A DNA stretch of 42,008 nt from K189A clade bacterium (lineage in GTDB: Bacteria; Pseudomonadota; Gammaproteobacteria; Pseudomonadales; Azotimanducaceae), in NCBI GenBank assembly GCA_902565895.1, contig CACFGV010000016.1:1-42008 (forward strand). The letters are read 5' to 3'. Both the position numbers and the translations under genes were made by a program. Position 1 is the stretch's first letter. Every line of letters starts with the position of its first letter. Shown here piece after piece: positions 24,368 through 32,142 of the stretch. The notes beneath the pieces were generated by a model. The model was not told where the DNA came from. It searched no databases and saw nothing but the letters and a program-made list of their open reading frames with translations.

Positions 24368-24395
24368 ACCATACCAAAATCCAGATCGCTGTTAA
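24368..24395 (-). promoter_or_regulatory. possible promoter of the opp operon
   Basis: On the minus strand TTAACA (24395-24390; 5 of 6 consensus positions), a 16-bp spacer and TATGGT (24373-24368; 4 of 6) lie 25 nt before the ATG of the binding protein. Confidence 0.4.
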
Positions 24396-24423
24396 GTCCC
24401 AATCGGAACTGCGCATTGGGTCT
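24395..24423. promoter_or_regulatory. 29-bp dyad between the opp operon and glucokinase
   Basis: Two 9-bp half-sites, AGTCCCAAT (24395-24403) and ATTGGGTCT (24415-24423), are inverted with one mismatch and an 11-bp spacer. The dyad abuts the -35 box of the opp promoter and lies 31 bp before the glucokinase start, so a regulator bound there could control both genes. Spacing fits a dimeric helix-turn-helix protein. Confidence 0.4.
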
Positions 24424-24453
24424 TTAGCGGATGACCACGAGTAGGGGAAGTAC

Positions 24454-25446
24454 GTGTCTGAATTGGTGTATTTAGTCGCTGACATAGGCGCCACTCACGC
24501 GCGTTTTCAATGTTGCGAAATAGCAAGCAACGGCGCGCCGAGTTTGCTGGCAAAGCCGTTCATTTTGCCTACTCAGAACTTCACCGCCGCTACCGAGTTA
24601 TCTGCTGCGGTAACAGCGCAGTGGCCTCACTTGTCCTTTGCAGGAGCGTTGTTTGCGGTCGCCGGACCCATCGATTTGGTCAGCGGCGATGTGACGGTTC
24701 TAAACACCGGCTTGCGGTTACCGCGGCAGCACCTGGAAGCGACGTTTGACTGCAGCGTGGTGTGCGTGAATGACTTCTATGCGCAAGCTCACGCCGTCCC
24801 CCATCTTTCGGAATACCGCTCGGTGCTGAACAAAGATGCACAAGAAGGGTCACTGGATGCTAAAGATCAGCCCCTTGCATTGCTTGGTCCGGGCAGTGGT
24901 CTAGGTATGGCGACGCTGATTCCACAGCCGCACAATCAGTGGCGGGTTCTCGCATCTGAGGGTGGCCATGCGGACTTAGCGCCCGGCAGTTTCCTAGAAG
25001 CGGAACTTTGGTCGGTGTTGGCTCAACAGCATCAGCATGTGTGCTGGGAGACGGTCCTTAGCGGGCCGGGTTTGGTAAATCTATATCGCGCCATCAGTAG
25101 TATTTGGGACAGTGCGGCTGAAGATCTGTCACCGGCTCAGATCTCTGCTGCCGGCGTGCAGATGGCAGATCCGGTTTGTCATCAGACTTTGGAAACTTTC
25201 GCGGGCCTACTGGGATCCGCAGCTGCTAACTTTGCGCTTATGGTTGGTGCGCGCGGCGGCGTTTACCTAGGCGGCGGCCTAGTCGCCAAGCTTGCTGACT
25301 TTTTGCACACCAGTCCGTTGCGTCGGCGGTTTGATGAACGGGGTGATCTTAGCGCCTATGTCAAAGCCATTCCTGTACATCTCATCACCCAATCTGAACC
25401 CGGTCTGCTCGGCGCCAGTCATTGCTTGGCCAAGCGTTTTGCTTAG
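24454..25446 (+). CDS. glk: glucokinase (Glk family)
   Basis: A 330-residue sugar kinase of the proteobacterial Glk family rather than the ROK family. The phosphate-binding start LVADIGATHARF (residues 7-18) is the family hallmark; VCVNDFYAQAHAVP (about 105-118) has the catalytic Asp, and EGGHADLAPGS (about 169-179) the sugar-binding Glu and His. GGVYLGGGLVAKL (about 268-280) is the second nucleotide motif. It phosphorylates glucose with ATP for the Entner-Doudoroff or Embden-Meyerhof route. The start is GTG 24454 behind AGGGGAAG. It overlaps the convergent crotonase gene by 4 nt at the stop. Confidence 0.9.
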   Translation: MSELVYLVADIGATHARFQCCEIASNGAPSLLAKPFILPTQNFTAATELSAAVTAQWPHLSFAGALFAVAGPIDLVSGDVTVLNTGLRLPRQHLEATFDCSVVCVNDFYAQAHAVPHLSEYRSVLNKDAQEGSLDAKDQPLALLGPGSGLGMATLIPQPHNQWRVLASEGGHADLAPGSFLEAELWSVLAQQHQHVCWETVLSGPGLVNLYRAISSIWDSAAEDLSPAQISAAGVQMADPVCHQTLETFAGLLGSAAANFALMVGARGGVYLGGGLVAKLADFLHTSPLRRRFDERGDLSAYVKAIPVHLITQSEPGLLGASHCLAKRFA

Positions 25447-26222
25447 TCGCTCTGAGTTCGACCACGCTGCTGGATTTGCACGCGACGCGACGCGACCTTT
25501 TCTGGCCTGACCTCCGTTTTTGCATGGAGGCGATTGGCCTTGTGTTCAATGTCTAAACCCTCTGCAAGGGAAGCATGCCAACCTCGGTCCATGATCTGCC
25601 GCACGGCGTTGCGGGTGACCGGCTCGGTAGAAACAATGTCTGAAGCTAATTGCTTGGCCGTAGACATGAGTTCGCCAGCGGGCACCACTCGATTCACCAA
25701 ACCCCACGCGTACGCTGTTTCTGCATCTAAGTAGTTACCGGTTAGGCTAAGCTCCTTGGCCCGATTGATGCCGATTAATCTGGGCAGCCGTTGGGAAAGG
25801 CCCCACCCAGGAACTACACCGACGCGTGCATGGGTGTCGGCAAATTTGGCGTCTTCGCTGGCGATCATGAAGTCGCACATAAGCGCTAGCTCAAAACCAC
25901 CGGTTATGGCATAACCATTTATGGCGCCGATTATGGGCTTGTTGAGGTTTAGCATTGCTTTGCCGAGGTCCTTTTTGATCACAGTATCGGCCGCTTTTTC
26001 GCCACCCAATTCTTTTAAGTCTAAACCGACAGTGAACGCGCGACCGGTGCCTGTGAAAACCACCACTTCGGTAGCCTCTTCTTGAGCCAACTCAGTGAAT
26101 ACCTCAGCCAGTTCATTGCGCAGTGCGGCAGAAAGGGCATTGAGCGCTTCGGGTCGGTTCATGGTGACGGTCGTGACGCCGCCCTTGGTTTCAGTAAGTA
26201 CCAAATCTCTTGCTACAGACAT
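25443..26222 (-). CDS. enoyl-CoA hydratase/isomerase (crotonase) family protein
   Basis: A 259-residue crotonase. It opens with VTTVTMNRPEALNALS, and GRAFTVGLDLKEL and INGYAITGGFELALMCD (about residues 101-117) form the CoA and oxyanion-hole regions. Of the two catalytic glutamates of rat enoyl-CoA hydratase, the first is present (Glu111), while the position 20 residues further, normally Glu164 of the rat enzyme, is His131 (FADTHARVG). This suggests a reaction other than classic hydration, or a shifted catalytic residue, and leaves isomerase, hydrolase or lyase activity possible. The protein is short, without a dehydrogenase domain. It converges with glk and is divergent from the TRAP operon. 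Confidence 0.85.
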   Translation of the reverse strand: MSVARDLVLTETKGGVTTVTMNRPEALNALSAALRNELAEVFTELAQEEATEVVVFTGTGRAFTVGLDLKELGGEKAADTVIKKDLGKAMLNLNKPIIGAINGYAITGGFELALMCDFMIASEDAKFADTHARVGVVPGWGLSQRLPRLIGINRAKELSLTGNYLDAETAYAWGLVNRVVPAGELMSTAKQLASDIVSTEPVTRNAVRQIMDRGWHASLAEGLDIEHKANRLHAKTEVRPEKVASRRVQIQQRGRTQSD

Positions 26223-26295
26223 GTGTTTCCCCTCGATTTTTGCGGTTAAGTATAAATTGCTTAGTGAGCTCGCGTCAGGGTGGAATGGAACGTGG

Positions 26296-26324
26296 TTGAA
26301 CTGCGCGGTCGGTGTCGATTAAAT
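26296..26324 (+). promoter_or_regulatory. possible promoter of the TRAP operon
   Basis: TTGAAC (26296-26301), a 17-bp spacer and TTAAAT (26319-26324) match the sigma70 consensus at 4 of 6 positions each and lie 45 nt upstream of the first gene's ATG. Confidence 0.35.
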
Positions 26325-26369
26325 GGCGGCACTCAACACAACGGCGAATTTAAATTGGACAGCGAAAGA

Positions 26370-27260
26370 ATGAAAACAGTGACCTACGGATGGCCTCTTG
26401 GCTGGCGTCGGACGGGTCGATCTCTGGCTCTGTTGTCGGCCCTGTGGGTGCTGCAAGGCTGTGCTTCGTTGGTGGGTTCGGTAACCCAGAATTTCGCCAA
26501 TGACTTGGGTACTGCGATTCTGGAAAGCGATGATCCAGATATGGTTCGGGATGGCGCACCGGCCTATTTGATTTTGATCGACTCGCTCCTGGCCGGAAAC
26601 TCCGAAAACGCCAGTTTGTTGGAACAGTCCGCAGAGCTGCATTCAGCCTATGCCGGTGCTTTTGTTGCCGAACCTGAGCGTGCGAAAAAACTCCATCTGA
26701 AGGCGAAAACGCAGGTTTTGCAGGCGGCTTGTTTGAGCTTAGAAGATGGCTGCGGTTTAGATCAGCGGCCCTATGCCGAATTCGCCACCTGGGTGGATGC
26801 CCAGCAAAAGGACGAAGTGCCGCTGCTTTACAATGTTGCCAGCATCTGGGCCGGTTGGATCCAGGCTAACAGCGATGACTTTATGGCGATCGCGGAATTG
26901 GGCCGAGTAAAGGCGTTGATGCAGAGGGTCGTGGAGCTGGACGGCGGCTATGCGAACGGCAATGCGCATCTATACATGGGTGTATTTGAGACCTTGGTGC
27001 CGCCGGGCATGGGTGGCCGACCAGAAATAGGTAGGCAACACTTCGAGCAGGCGTTGGACATTTCTGGCGGGCTTAACCTTATGGTCAAGGTAATGTACGC
27101 AGATCAATATGCGCGACTGATGTTTGAGCGTAAACTACACGACCAGCTGCTACAGGATGTGATGGCCGCCGAGGTTAAAGCCCCCGGCCTTACGCTGATG
27201 AACACCGTCGCGAAAGAACGCGCGCAACGTCTACTGGATACTGCCGATGACTATTTTTAA
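26370..27260 (+). CDS. TatT-like lipoprotein, T component of a TRAP transporter
   Basis: A 296-residue lipoprotein. I choose ATG 26370: it gives a basic n-region, a hydrophobic segment and the lipobox LQGC with Cys31 as lipidation site. The long start at 26280 would bury the signal. The mature part is mostly helical, with tetratricopeptide-like repeats, and ends in MNTVAKERAQRLLDTADDYF. The sequence character and the place directly before dctP agree with TatT (TRAP-associated) proteins such as Treponema pallidum Tp0956, which form an oligomer with the binding protein in the periplasm. Its end overlaps dctP by 14 nt. Confidence 0.8.
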   Translation: MKTVTYGWPLGWRRTGRSLALLSALWVLQGCASLVGSVTQNFANDLGTAILESDDPDMVRDGAPAYLILIDSLLAGNSENASLLEQSAELHSAYAGAFVAEPERAKKLHLKAKTQVLQAACLSLEDGCGLDQRPYAEFATWVDAQQKDEVPLLYNVASIWAGWIQANSDDFMAIAELGRVKALMQRVVELDGGYANGNAHLYMGVFETLVPPGMGGRPEIGRQHFEQALDISGGLNLMVKVMYADQYARLMFERKLHDQLLQDVMAAEVKAPGLTLMNTVAKERAQRLLDTADDYF

Positions 27261-28266
27261 CCGCCTGGCTCAAATTTGCGTGTTGATGGCCGGCGCGCTC
27301 ATGTCGCTGACATCAACTCACGCGACGACGCTGAAGATCGCGACCTTATCGCCAGAGGGAACCGCTTGGATGAAAATGCTGCGTCAAGCAGCCAGCAACA
27401 TTGAACAGCGCACCGACGGCTCGGTTAAGTTGAAAATTTATCCCGGCGGTGTGATGGGCGACGACAAGGCGGTGTTGCGTAAATTACGCGTAGGGCAATT
27501 GCACGGGGCTGCTTTAACGTCTGGTGGGGTTATGCAGCCTTATCAAGACATTGTGCTTTACAACCTGCCGCTCACTTTTAGAAGTGCTGAAGAAGCGGAC
27601 TATGTGCGCGAACGCATGGACAGTAAATTAATGGCGGGTTTGGCACAGAATAAGTTTGTTGGTTTTGGTATCGCCGAAGTTGGTTTTGCCTATCCGATGA
27701 TGCAAAAAGCCGTGACCTCGGTTGCTGGCTTCCAAGACCTGCGCGTGTGGGCGCCGGATAACGATCCGGGTGCAATGAAGGCTTACGGTTCATTTGATCT
27801 CACCCCCATTCCTTTGCCCATAGCCGATGTGCTTACGGGTCTGCAAACGGGCCTCATAGACACTATTGGTTCGCCACCCATAGGTGCCATCGCGCTGCAA
27901 TGGCATACCCAGGTCAGCCATGCTCTGAATTTGCCGTTGCTTTACGTATACGGGACGTTTGCCATAACTGAACGGGCCTTCAAGCGCTTAAGCGAGTCTG
28001 AGCAACAGATCGTCACAGAAGAATTGACCGCTGGGGTAAAAGCCGTAGATCAAGTATCACGACAAGACAACGATAAAGCCGCAGCGGCGCTGACTAAGCA
28101 GGGCATCGTTTGGCTTGATCCTAAGCCTGAGGAAGCCGACGAATGGTTTGCGTTGGCTGCCCAAGCAAACGTCAAGCTGATTGACGAGGGCTATGTATCT
28201 CGCGCTATGTACGATGAAATGATGCAGCACCTCAGTGATTTCCGTGCCGCAGCCAAGACCGATTAA
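27247..28266 (+). CDS. TRAP transporter solute-binding protein (DctP/TeaA type)
   Basis: A 339-residue periplasmic binding protein. A Sec signal peptide (about residues 1-26, ending near THA) precedes a mature part starting TLKIATLSPEGTAWMKMLRQ, common in the DctP family. GSVKLKIYPGGVMGDDKAVLRKLRVGQLHG (about 58-87) and the strand LRVWAPDNDPGAMKAYGSFDLTPIPLPIADV (about 166-196) contain the family Arg that binds a carboxylate. It therefore probably imports an organic acid, which cannot be named. It overlaps the TatT gene by 14 nt and the dctQ gene by up to 32 nt. Confidence 0.92.
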   Translation: MTIFNRLAQICVLMAGALMSLTSTHATTLKIATLSPEGTAWMKMLRQAASNIEQRTDGSVKLKIYPGGVMGDDKAVLRKLRVGQLHGAALTSGGVMQPYQDIVLYNLPLTFRSAEEADYVRERMDSKLMAGLAQNKFVGFGIAEVGFAYPMMQKAVTSVAGFQDLRVWAPDNDPGAMKAYGSFDLTPIPLPIADVLTGLQTGLIDTIGSPPIGAIALQWHTQVSHALNLPLLYVYGTFAITERAFKRLSESEQQIVTEELTAGVKAVDQVSRQDNDKAAAALTKQGIVWLDPKPEEADEWFALAAQANVKLIDEGYVSRAMYDEMMQHLSDFRAAAKTD

Positions 28267-28732
28267 TTTTGCACTGACGTTTCTTAAGCGGTGTGAGGAC
28301 GCACTGCTGGTGCTGCTGTTGCTGGGTATGATCAGCATGGCAGCGGGGCAGGTATTACTGCGAAACTTTTTTGACGGTGGTGTGTATTGGGGCGACAGCG
28401 CGGTAAGAGTCATGGTGCTGTGGGTCACCATGCTTGGCGCTATGGTCGCGAGCCGCGACGACAGCCATATTCGTATTGATCTGGTTGGGCGATTTCTAAA
28501 GGACCTGGAAAAGCCGTTGCTGGAGGCGACCGTTGCGCGCATCAATTACAGCTTTACCTGTGTAGTCCTCGGGCTCTTTTGTTGGGCAAGTGGGCACTTT
28601 GTTTACTACGAATATTTGGATGGCAGCATTGCCTTTGCCAAGGTGCCCGCTTGGATCTGTGAAGTGGTGATGCCGCTGGGCTCGGGCATTATGGCGCTAC
28701 GCTACGCGTTGCATGTGGTGAAACGGCCATGA
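28235..28732 (+). CDS. TRAP transporter small permease (DctQ type)
   Basis: A 165-residue membrane protein with four hydrophobic segments (about 22-42, 55-72, 98-122 and 138-158), the usual layout of DctQ. The early RCEDALLVLLLLG and the central SRDDSHIRIDL are typical of the family. The start is uncertain: the GTG at 28235 lies inside dctP, and a second in-frame GTG is at 28244. Neither has a clear ribosome binding site, suggesting coupling to dctP translation. It overlaps the dctM start by 4 nt (ATGA). Confidence 0.9.
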   Translation: MISVPQPRPINFALTFLKRCEDALLVLLLLGMISMAAGQVLLRNFFDGGVYWGDSAVRVMVLWVTMLGAMVASRDDSHIRIDLVGRFLKDLEKPLLEATVARINYSFTCVVLGLFCWASGHFVYYEYLDGSIAFAKVPAWICEVVMPLGSGIMALRYALHVVKRP

Positions 28733-30015
28733 TTTGGGCCGGTATAGCCCTCATTTTGCTCATGGCCGCCTTAGGCGCGCCGCTGTTTGCAGTGTTGTTG
28801 GCTGCTTCCATGTTGGGCTTTTACAGTGCCGACATTGACCTAGCGATCGTTGCCATTGAACTTTATCGGATTGTTGATACGCCGTTACTGGTGGCGTTGC
28901 CGCTATTTACGTTCAGCGGTTATCTTTTGAGCGAGGCCAACACCTCAACGCGGTTGGTCAATCTTATGCAAAGCTTGTTTGGATTTTTGCCCAGCGGTTT
29001 GGCCATCGTCGCCTTTGTTGCTTGCGCCATCTTTACCGCCCTGACGGGTGCCTCCGGCGTCACCATAGTGGCCTTGGGGGCGCTCTTGTTGCCGGCGTTA
29101 CTACAAGCAGGTTTCGCTGAAAAATTTTCAATGGGTCTGGTGACCACGTCCGGTAGTCTGGGTCTGCTGCTGGTGCCATCAGTGCCTCTTATTTTATATG
29201 GCGTCATTGCCCAACAACTGGATTTAGGTGAGCCCTTCGCAATTGTTGATCTGTTTGTTGCGGGCATCGCACCTATGCTGCTCATGCTGATCATGTTGTC
29301 GGGCTGGACACTGTGGCGCCATCGCGGCGGTGAAATACCCAGGGTGCCATTTAAGTGGCGAAGTGTCGGTGCGGCGCTTTGGGATGCACGCTGGGAAGTG
29401 CCCCTGCCCTTTGTGGTTTTAGGGGGTGTTTTTAGTGGCTTGTTTGCGATCTCTGAAGCCGCTGCCGTGACTGCGTTGTATGTGGTGCTGGCTGAAGTCT
29501 TTGGCTATCGCGAGATCAACCTGCGGCAGCTGGCCAAGGTGGCGAAAGAGTCCATGGTTATGGTCGGCGGTATTTTGCTGATTTTAGGTGTGGCATTAGG
29601 GTTCACCAACTTTTTGGTGGACGCAGAAGTGCCGCAACAATTGATGGCGCTGATGCAGGAGCATATTCAAAGCCCCCTTAGTTTCCTGTTGTTGCTGAAC
29701 ATACTGCTGCTGATACTGGGCGCCATGCTGGATATCTTTGCCGCCTTGGTGATCATGGTGCCGCTGTTATTGCCGGTAGCGGTGGGCTACGGCATCCACC
29801 CGGTGCATCTGGGCATCATCTTTCTTGCCAATATGCAGGTGGGGTACTTCACTCCGCCGGTGGGAATGAATCTTTTCATCGCCAGTTATCGCTTTAAGAA
29901 ACCGCTTACAGAACTGTACGCAGCGACCTTGCCGTTCATGCTGATCCTTTTGCTGGCGGTTCTCATCATTACCTACGTGCCGTTGTTAAGTACTTGGCAT
30001 CTACCAAGCTCCTAG
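28729..30015 (+). CDS. TRAP transporter large permease (DctM type)
   Basis: A 428-residue membrane protein with about 11-12 hydrophobic segments. Family signatures include LPLFTFSGYLLSEANTSTRLV (about residues 55-75), FTALTGASGVTIVALGALLLPALLQAGF (about 101-128) and the C-terminal part HLGIIFLANMQVGYFTPPVGMNLF (about 361-384). It forms the sodium-driven channel of the transporter together with DctQ and takes the solute from the DctP protein. It overlaps dctQ by 4 nt, and yjbQ follows after 7 nt. Confidence 0.95.
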   Translation: MIWAGIALILLMAALGAPLFAVLLAASMLGFYSADIDLAIVAIELYRIVDTPLLVALPLFTFSGYLLSEANTSTRLVNLMQSLFGFLPSGLAIVAFVACAIFTALTGASGVTIVALGALLLPALLQAGFAEKFSMGLVTTSGSLGLLLVPSVPLILYGVIAQQLDLGEPFAIVDLFVAGIAPMLLMLIMLSGWTLWRHRGGEIPRVPFKWRSVGAALWDARWEVPLPFVVLGGVFSGLFAISEAAAVTALYVVLAEVFGYREINLRQLAKVAKESMVMVGGILLILGVALGFTNFLVDAEVPQQLMALMQEHIQSPLSFLLLLNILLLILGAMLDIFAALVIMVPLLLPVAVGYGIHPVHLGIIFLANMQVGYFTPPVGMNLFIASYRFKKPLTELYAATLPFMLILLLAVLIITYVPLLSTWHLPSS

Positions 30016-30022
30016 ATGCACT

Positions 30023-30436
30023 ATGAATAGAGAATTGCGCATTCCGGTCCAGGGCCAGGGTCTTTACGATGTCACCTCACATGTCGCTGCTGCGATCAAA
30101 GAGGCGGGGGCGGCCAATGGGCTGGCGACTCTGTTCATTCAGCACACCTCAGCCAGTTTGTTGATTCAGGAAAATGCCGACCCCGCAGTGCAAGTCGATT
30201 TACAAAATTGGTTAAATCGCCTAGTACCGGAAAATGACCCGCTTTATACCCATGTTGAAGAAGGCCCGGATGACATGCCTGCGCATATTAAAAGTGCGTT
30301 GACCTCAGTGAGCTTGTCGATTCCTATTATGGATGGCGCATTAGCACTGGGGGTTTGGCAGGGGATTTACCTTTGGGAACACCGCCATCACCAAGGTGCT
30401 GCACGGCGACTGATAGTGAACATTCAGTCCAGCTAA
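30023..30436 (+). CDS. yjbQ: YjbQ/UPF0047 family protein (secondary thiamine-phosphate synthase-like)
   Basis: A 137-residue protein of the UPF0047 family. IQHTSASLLIQENADPAV (about residues 39-56) and the ending LGVWQGIYLWEHRHH (about 109-123) carry the conserved His, Glu and Asp of the family. Proteins of this group are described as having weak thiamine-phosphate synthase activity; the true role is uncertain. Here it is the last gene of the TRAP operon, 7 nt behind dctM. That position may be accidental. Length agrees with the family (about 130-140 residues). Confidence 0.93.
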   Translation: MNRELRIPVQGQGLYDVTSHVAAAIKEAGAANGLATLFIQHTSASLLIQENADPAVQVDLQNWLNRLVPENDPLYTHVEEGPDDMPAHIKSALTSVSLSIPIMDGALALGVWQGIYLWEHRHHQGAARRLIVNIQSS

Positions 30437-30438
30437 AC

Positions 30439-30846
30439 CTATTTTTTGAGGTCGCTGCGAATTTCTTCCATCCAGCGTTTGTGTCCGTCTGGATCCAAGA
30501 TCATGCTGGAAAAGTACTGCAACAAATCTTTGTGGGTCTGATTCAACTTCGCTTCGATCATGGTTTTTTCTCCGGCTTTGCTGGATACAAAGCGGTAGAC
30601 GGTCTCTAGATCTGTGCCCTCACCGATCACATCGACAAGCTCCGACACGACCAGATCATGGAGGGTGGGTAGATCGTCTTCTCCAATACCCGCCTCCTCT
30701 GGCGACAGCACCACGTTAGCCCAGAGGGTCGCCATATAGAGTTGAAAGAGGTTGCGGTCAATAAAGCGCTCCACGACCGACGCCCGTTCACGAATGTCCA
30801 CAAACACCGGTTCGAAAGCATGTGCGAGTTGTTCTAATGTCAGCAT
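30439..30846 (-). CDS. conserved hypothetical protein, helical
   Basis: A 135-residue soluble protein, acidic and predicted to be almost entirely helical, with no signal peptide, cysteine cluster or membrane segment. It begins MLTLEQLAHAFEPVF and ends in a Lys-rich SDLKK tail. I do not recognise a family. The C-terminal part (about 95-135) has the pattern of an amphipathic helix pair. It converges with yjbQ (2 nt between stops) and is divergent from the acyl-CoA dehydrogenase operon, 144 bp away. The ATG has no clear ribosome binding site. Confidence 0.6.
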   Translation of the reverse strand: MLTLEQLAHAFEPVFVDIRERASVVERFIDRNLFQLYMATLWANVVLSPEEAGIGEDDLPTLHDLVVSELVDVIGEGTDLETVYRFVSSKAGEKTMIEAKLNQTHKDLLQYFSSMILDPDGHKRWMEEIRSDLKK

Positions 30847-30990
30847 GTGCTCATGTTGCCACAGCTAAATGACCGGCACTAATGCTTCGCGCACTGTGCT
30901 TTGGGCGGTTGGCTTGTCTCTATTTTGTACAGCATTGCATCGACTCAGAGCGATCAGTAAGGTGCTCCAGCCTTTTCAGAAAGATGTTGA

Positions 30991-32139
30991 ATGATGTTGC
31001 AGTTTGACCGAGTAGAACTGGACAGCGAGAGCGATGCGCTTCGCCACCATGTCCGTGAGTTTATTGCTGACAATAAGGACCACCTACCACAACCCAATTC
31101 CGACTTCGTTACGGGCCACGATGCTGAATTTTCACGCAAGTTAGGTGCCAAAGGTTGGATTGGTATGACCTGGCCGGCCCAATACGGCGGTGGTGAGAAA
31201 AGTAATTTTGCGCGCTTGGTAGTAACCGAAGAGTTGTTGGCCGCAGGCGCACCGGTCAGCGCACACTGGATCGCCGACCGCCAAAGTGGGCCCTTGCTTC
31301 TGCGTTTTGGTACTGAGCAGCAACGCCAACAATATCTTCCAGGCATAGCTAGCGGCGAAAGCTATTTCTCTATTGGTATGAGCGAACCGGATACTGGTTC
31401 GGACCTGGCTTCTGTACGTACCACCGCCACAGCAGAGGGCGACGCTTACCGAATTAATGGCACTAAGATTTGGACCACCGATGCACATCGTAACCACTAC
31501 ATGATTTGTTTGGTTCGAACCGAAGCCGCGACAGAGAACCGACACGCGGGTTTGTCACAGATCATCGTCGACTTGAAAAATGACGGCGCTCAAGTTCGGC
31601 CCATTGCCAATATGGCAGGCGGTGAAGACTTTAACGAAGTCGTATTCGACAACGTGTTGGTGCCCAAAGATCGCGTAGTAGGCGAACCTGGCAACGGCTG
31701 GGCTCAGGTCACCTCAGAATTGGCCTATGAACGCAGTGGCCCGGAGCGATTTCTTTCAGCGTATCGAGTATTTGTTGAATTGGTGCGCATTTGCGGCGGT
31801 GAGCCCACGCCGGAACAGTCTGCCGCCATCGGCCGTATTGCTTCGCACTTTATGACGCTTCGACGCATGTCCATTTCTGTCGCCGGCATGTTAGAGCAAG
31901 GCAAGGATGTGGTGGTTGAGGCGGCACTCGTGAAAGAGCTCGGTAACAACTTTGAAAAGCTGTTGCCCGAAATAGCGCGCACTGTGGCGCCAGACTTGAG
32001 TCTGGAAAACCCTGATGCGCAACGCCTATTTCGACAAACCTTTGAAGAAACCATGTTGTTGTCGCCGTCATTCACGTTACGTGGTGGTACCCGAGAGATC
32101 CTGCGCGGTGTAATCGCGCGTGGACTGGGGTTGAGATAA
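30991..32139 (+). CDS. acyl-CoA dehydrogenase (large member of a pair)
   Basis: A 382-residue flavoenzyme. The N-terminal helical domain is followed by YFSIGMSEPDTGSDLASVRT (about residues 125-144), the FAD and substrate loop, and IWTTDAHRNHYMI (160-172). The position corresponding to the catalytic Glu of medium-chain enzymes (YEGT) reads RGGT here, so the base is probably Glu247 in YERSG, as in isovaleryl-CoA-type enzymes. It ends GGTREILRGVIARGLGLR. Start ATG 30991 or 30994. The next gene, another dehydrogenase-like protein, begins 3 nt downstream; such pairs occur in steroid- and branched-acyl-degrading bacteria as hetero-oligomers. Confidence 0.92.
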   Translation: MMLQFDRVELDSESDALRHHVREFIADNKDHLPQPNSDFVTGHDAEFSRKLGAKGWIGMTWPAQYGGGEKSNFARLVVTEELLAAGAPVSAHWIADRQSGPLLLRFGTEQQRQQYLPGIASGESYFSIGMSEPDTGSDLASVRTTATAEGDAYRINGTKIWTTDAHRNHYMICLVRTEAATENRHAGLSQIIVDLKNDGAQVRPIANMAGGEDFNEVVFDNVLVPKDRVVGEPGNGWAQVTSELAYERSGPERFLSAYRVFVELVRICGGEPTPEQSAAIGRIASHFMTLRRMSISVAGMLEQGKDVVVEAALVKELGNNFEKLLPEIARTVAPDLSLENPDAQRLFRQTFEETMLLSPSFTLRGGTREILRGVIARGLGLR

Positions 32140-32142
32140 GAC

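Noticed and set aside
30023-30436. yjbQ as evidence for a thiamine pathway next to the TPP enzyme
   Set aside because: The TPP enzyme is about 5 kb away in another operon and orientation, and yjbQ is not a dependable thiamine biosynthesis marker.
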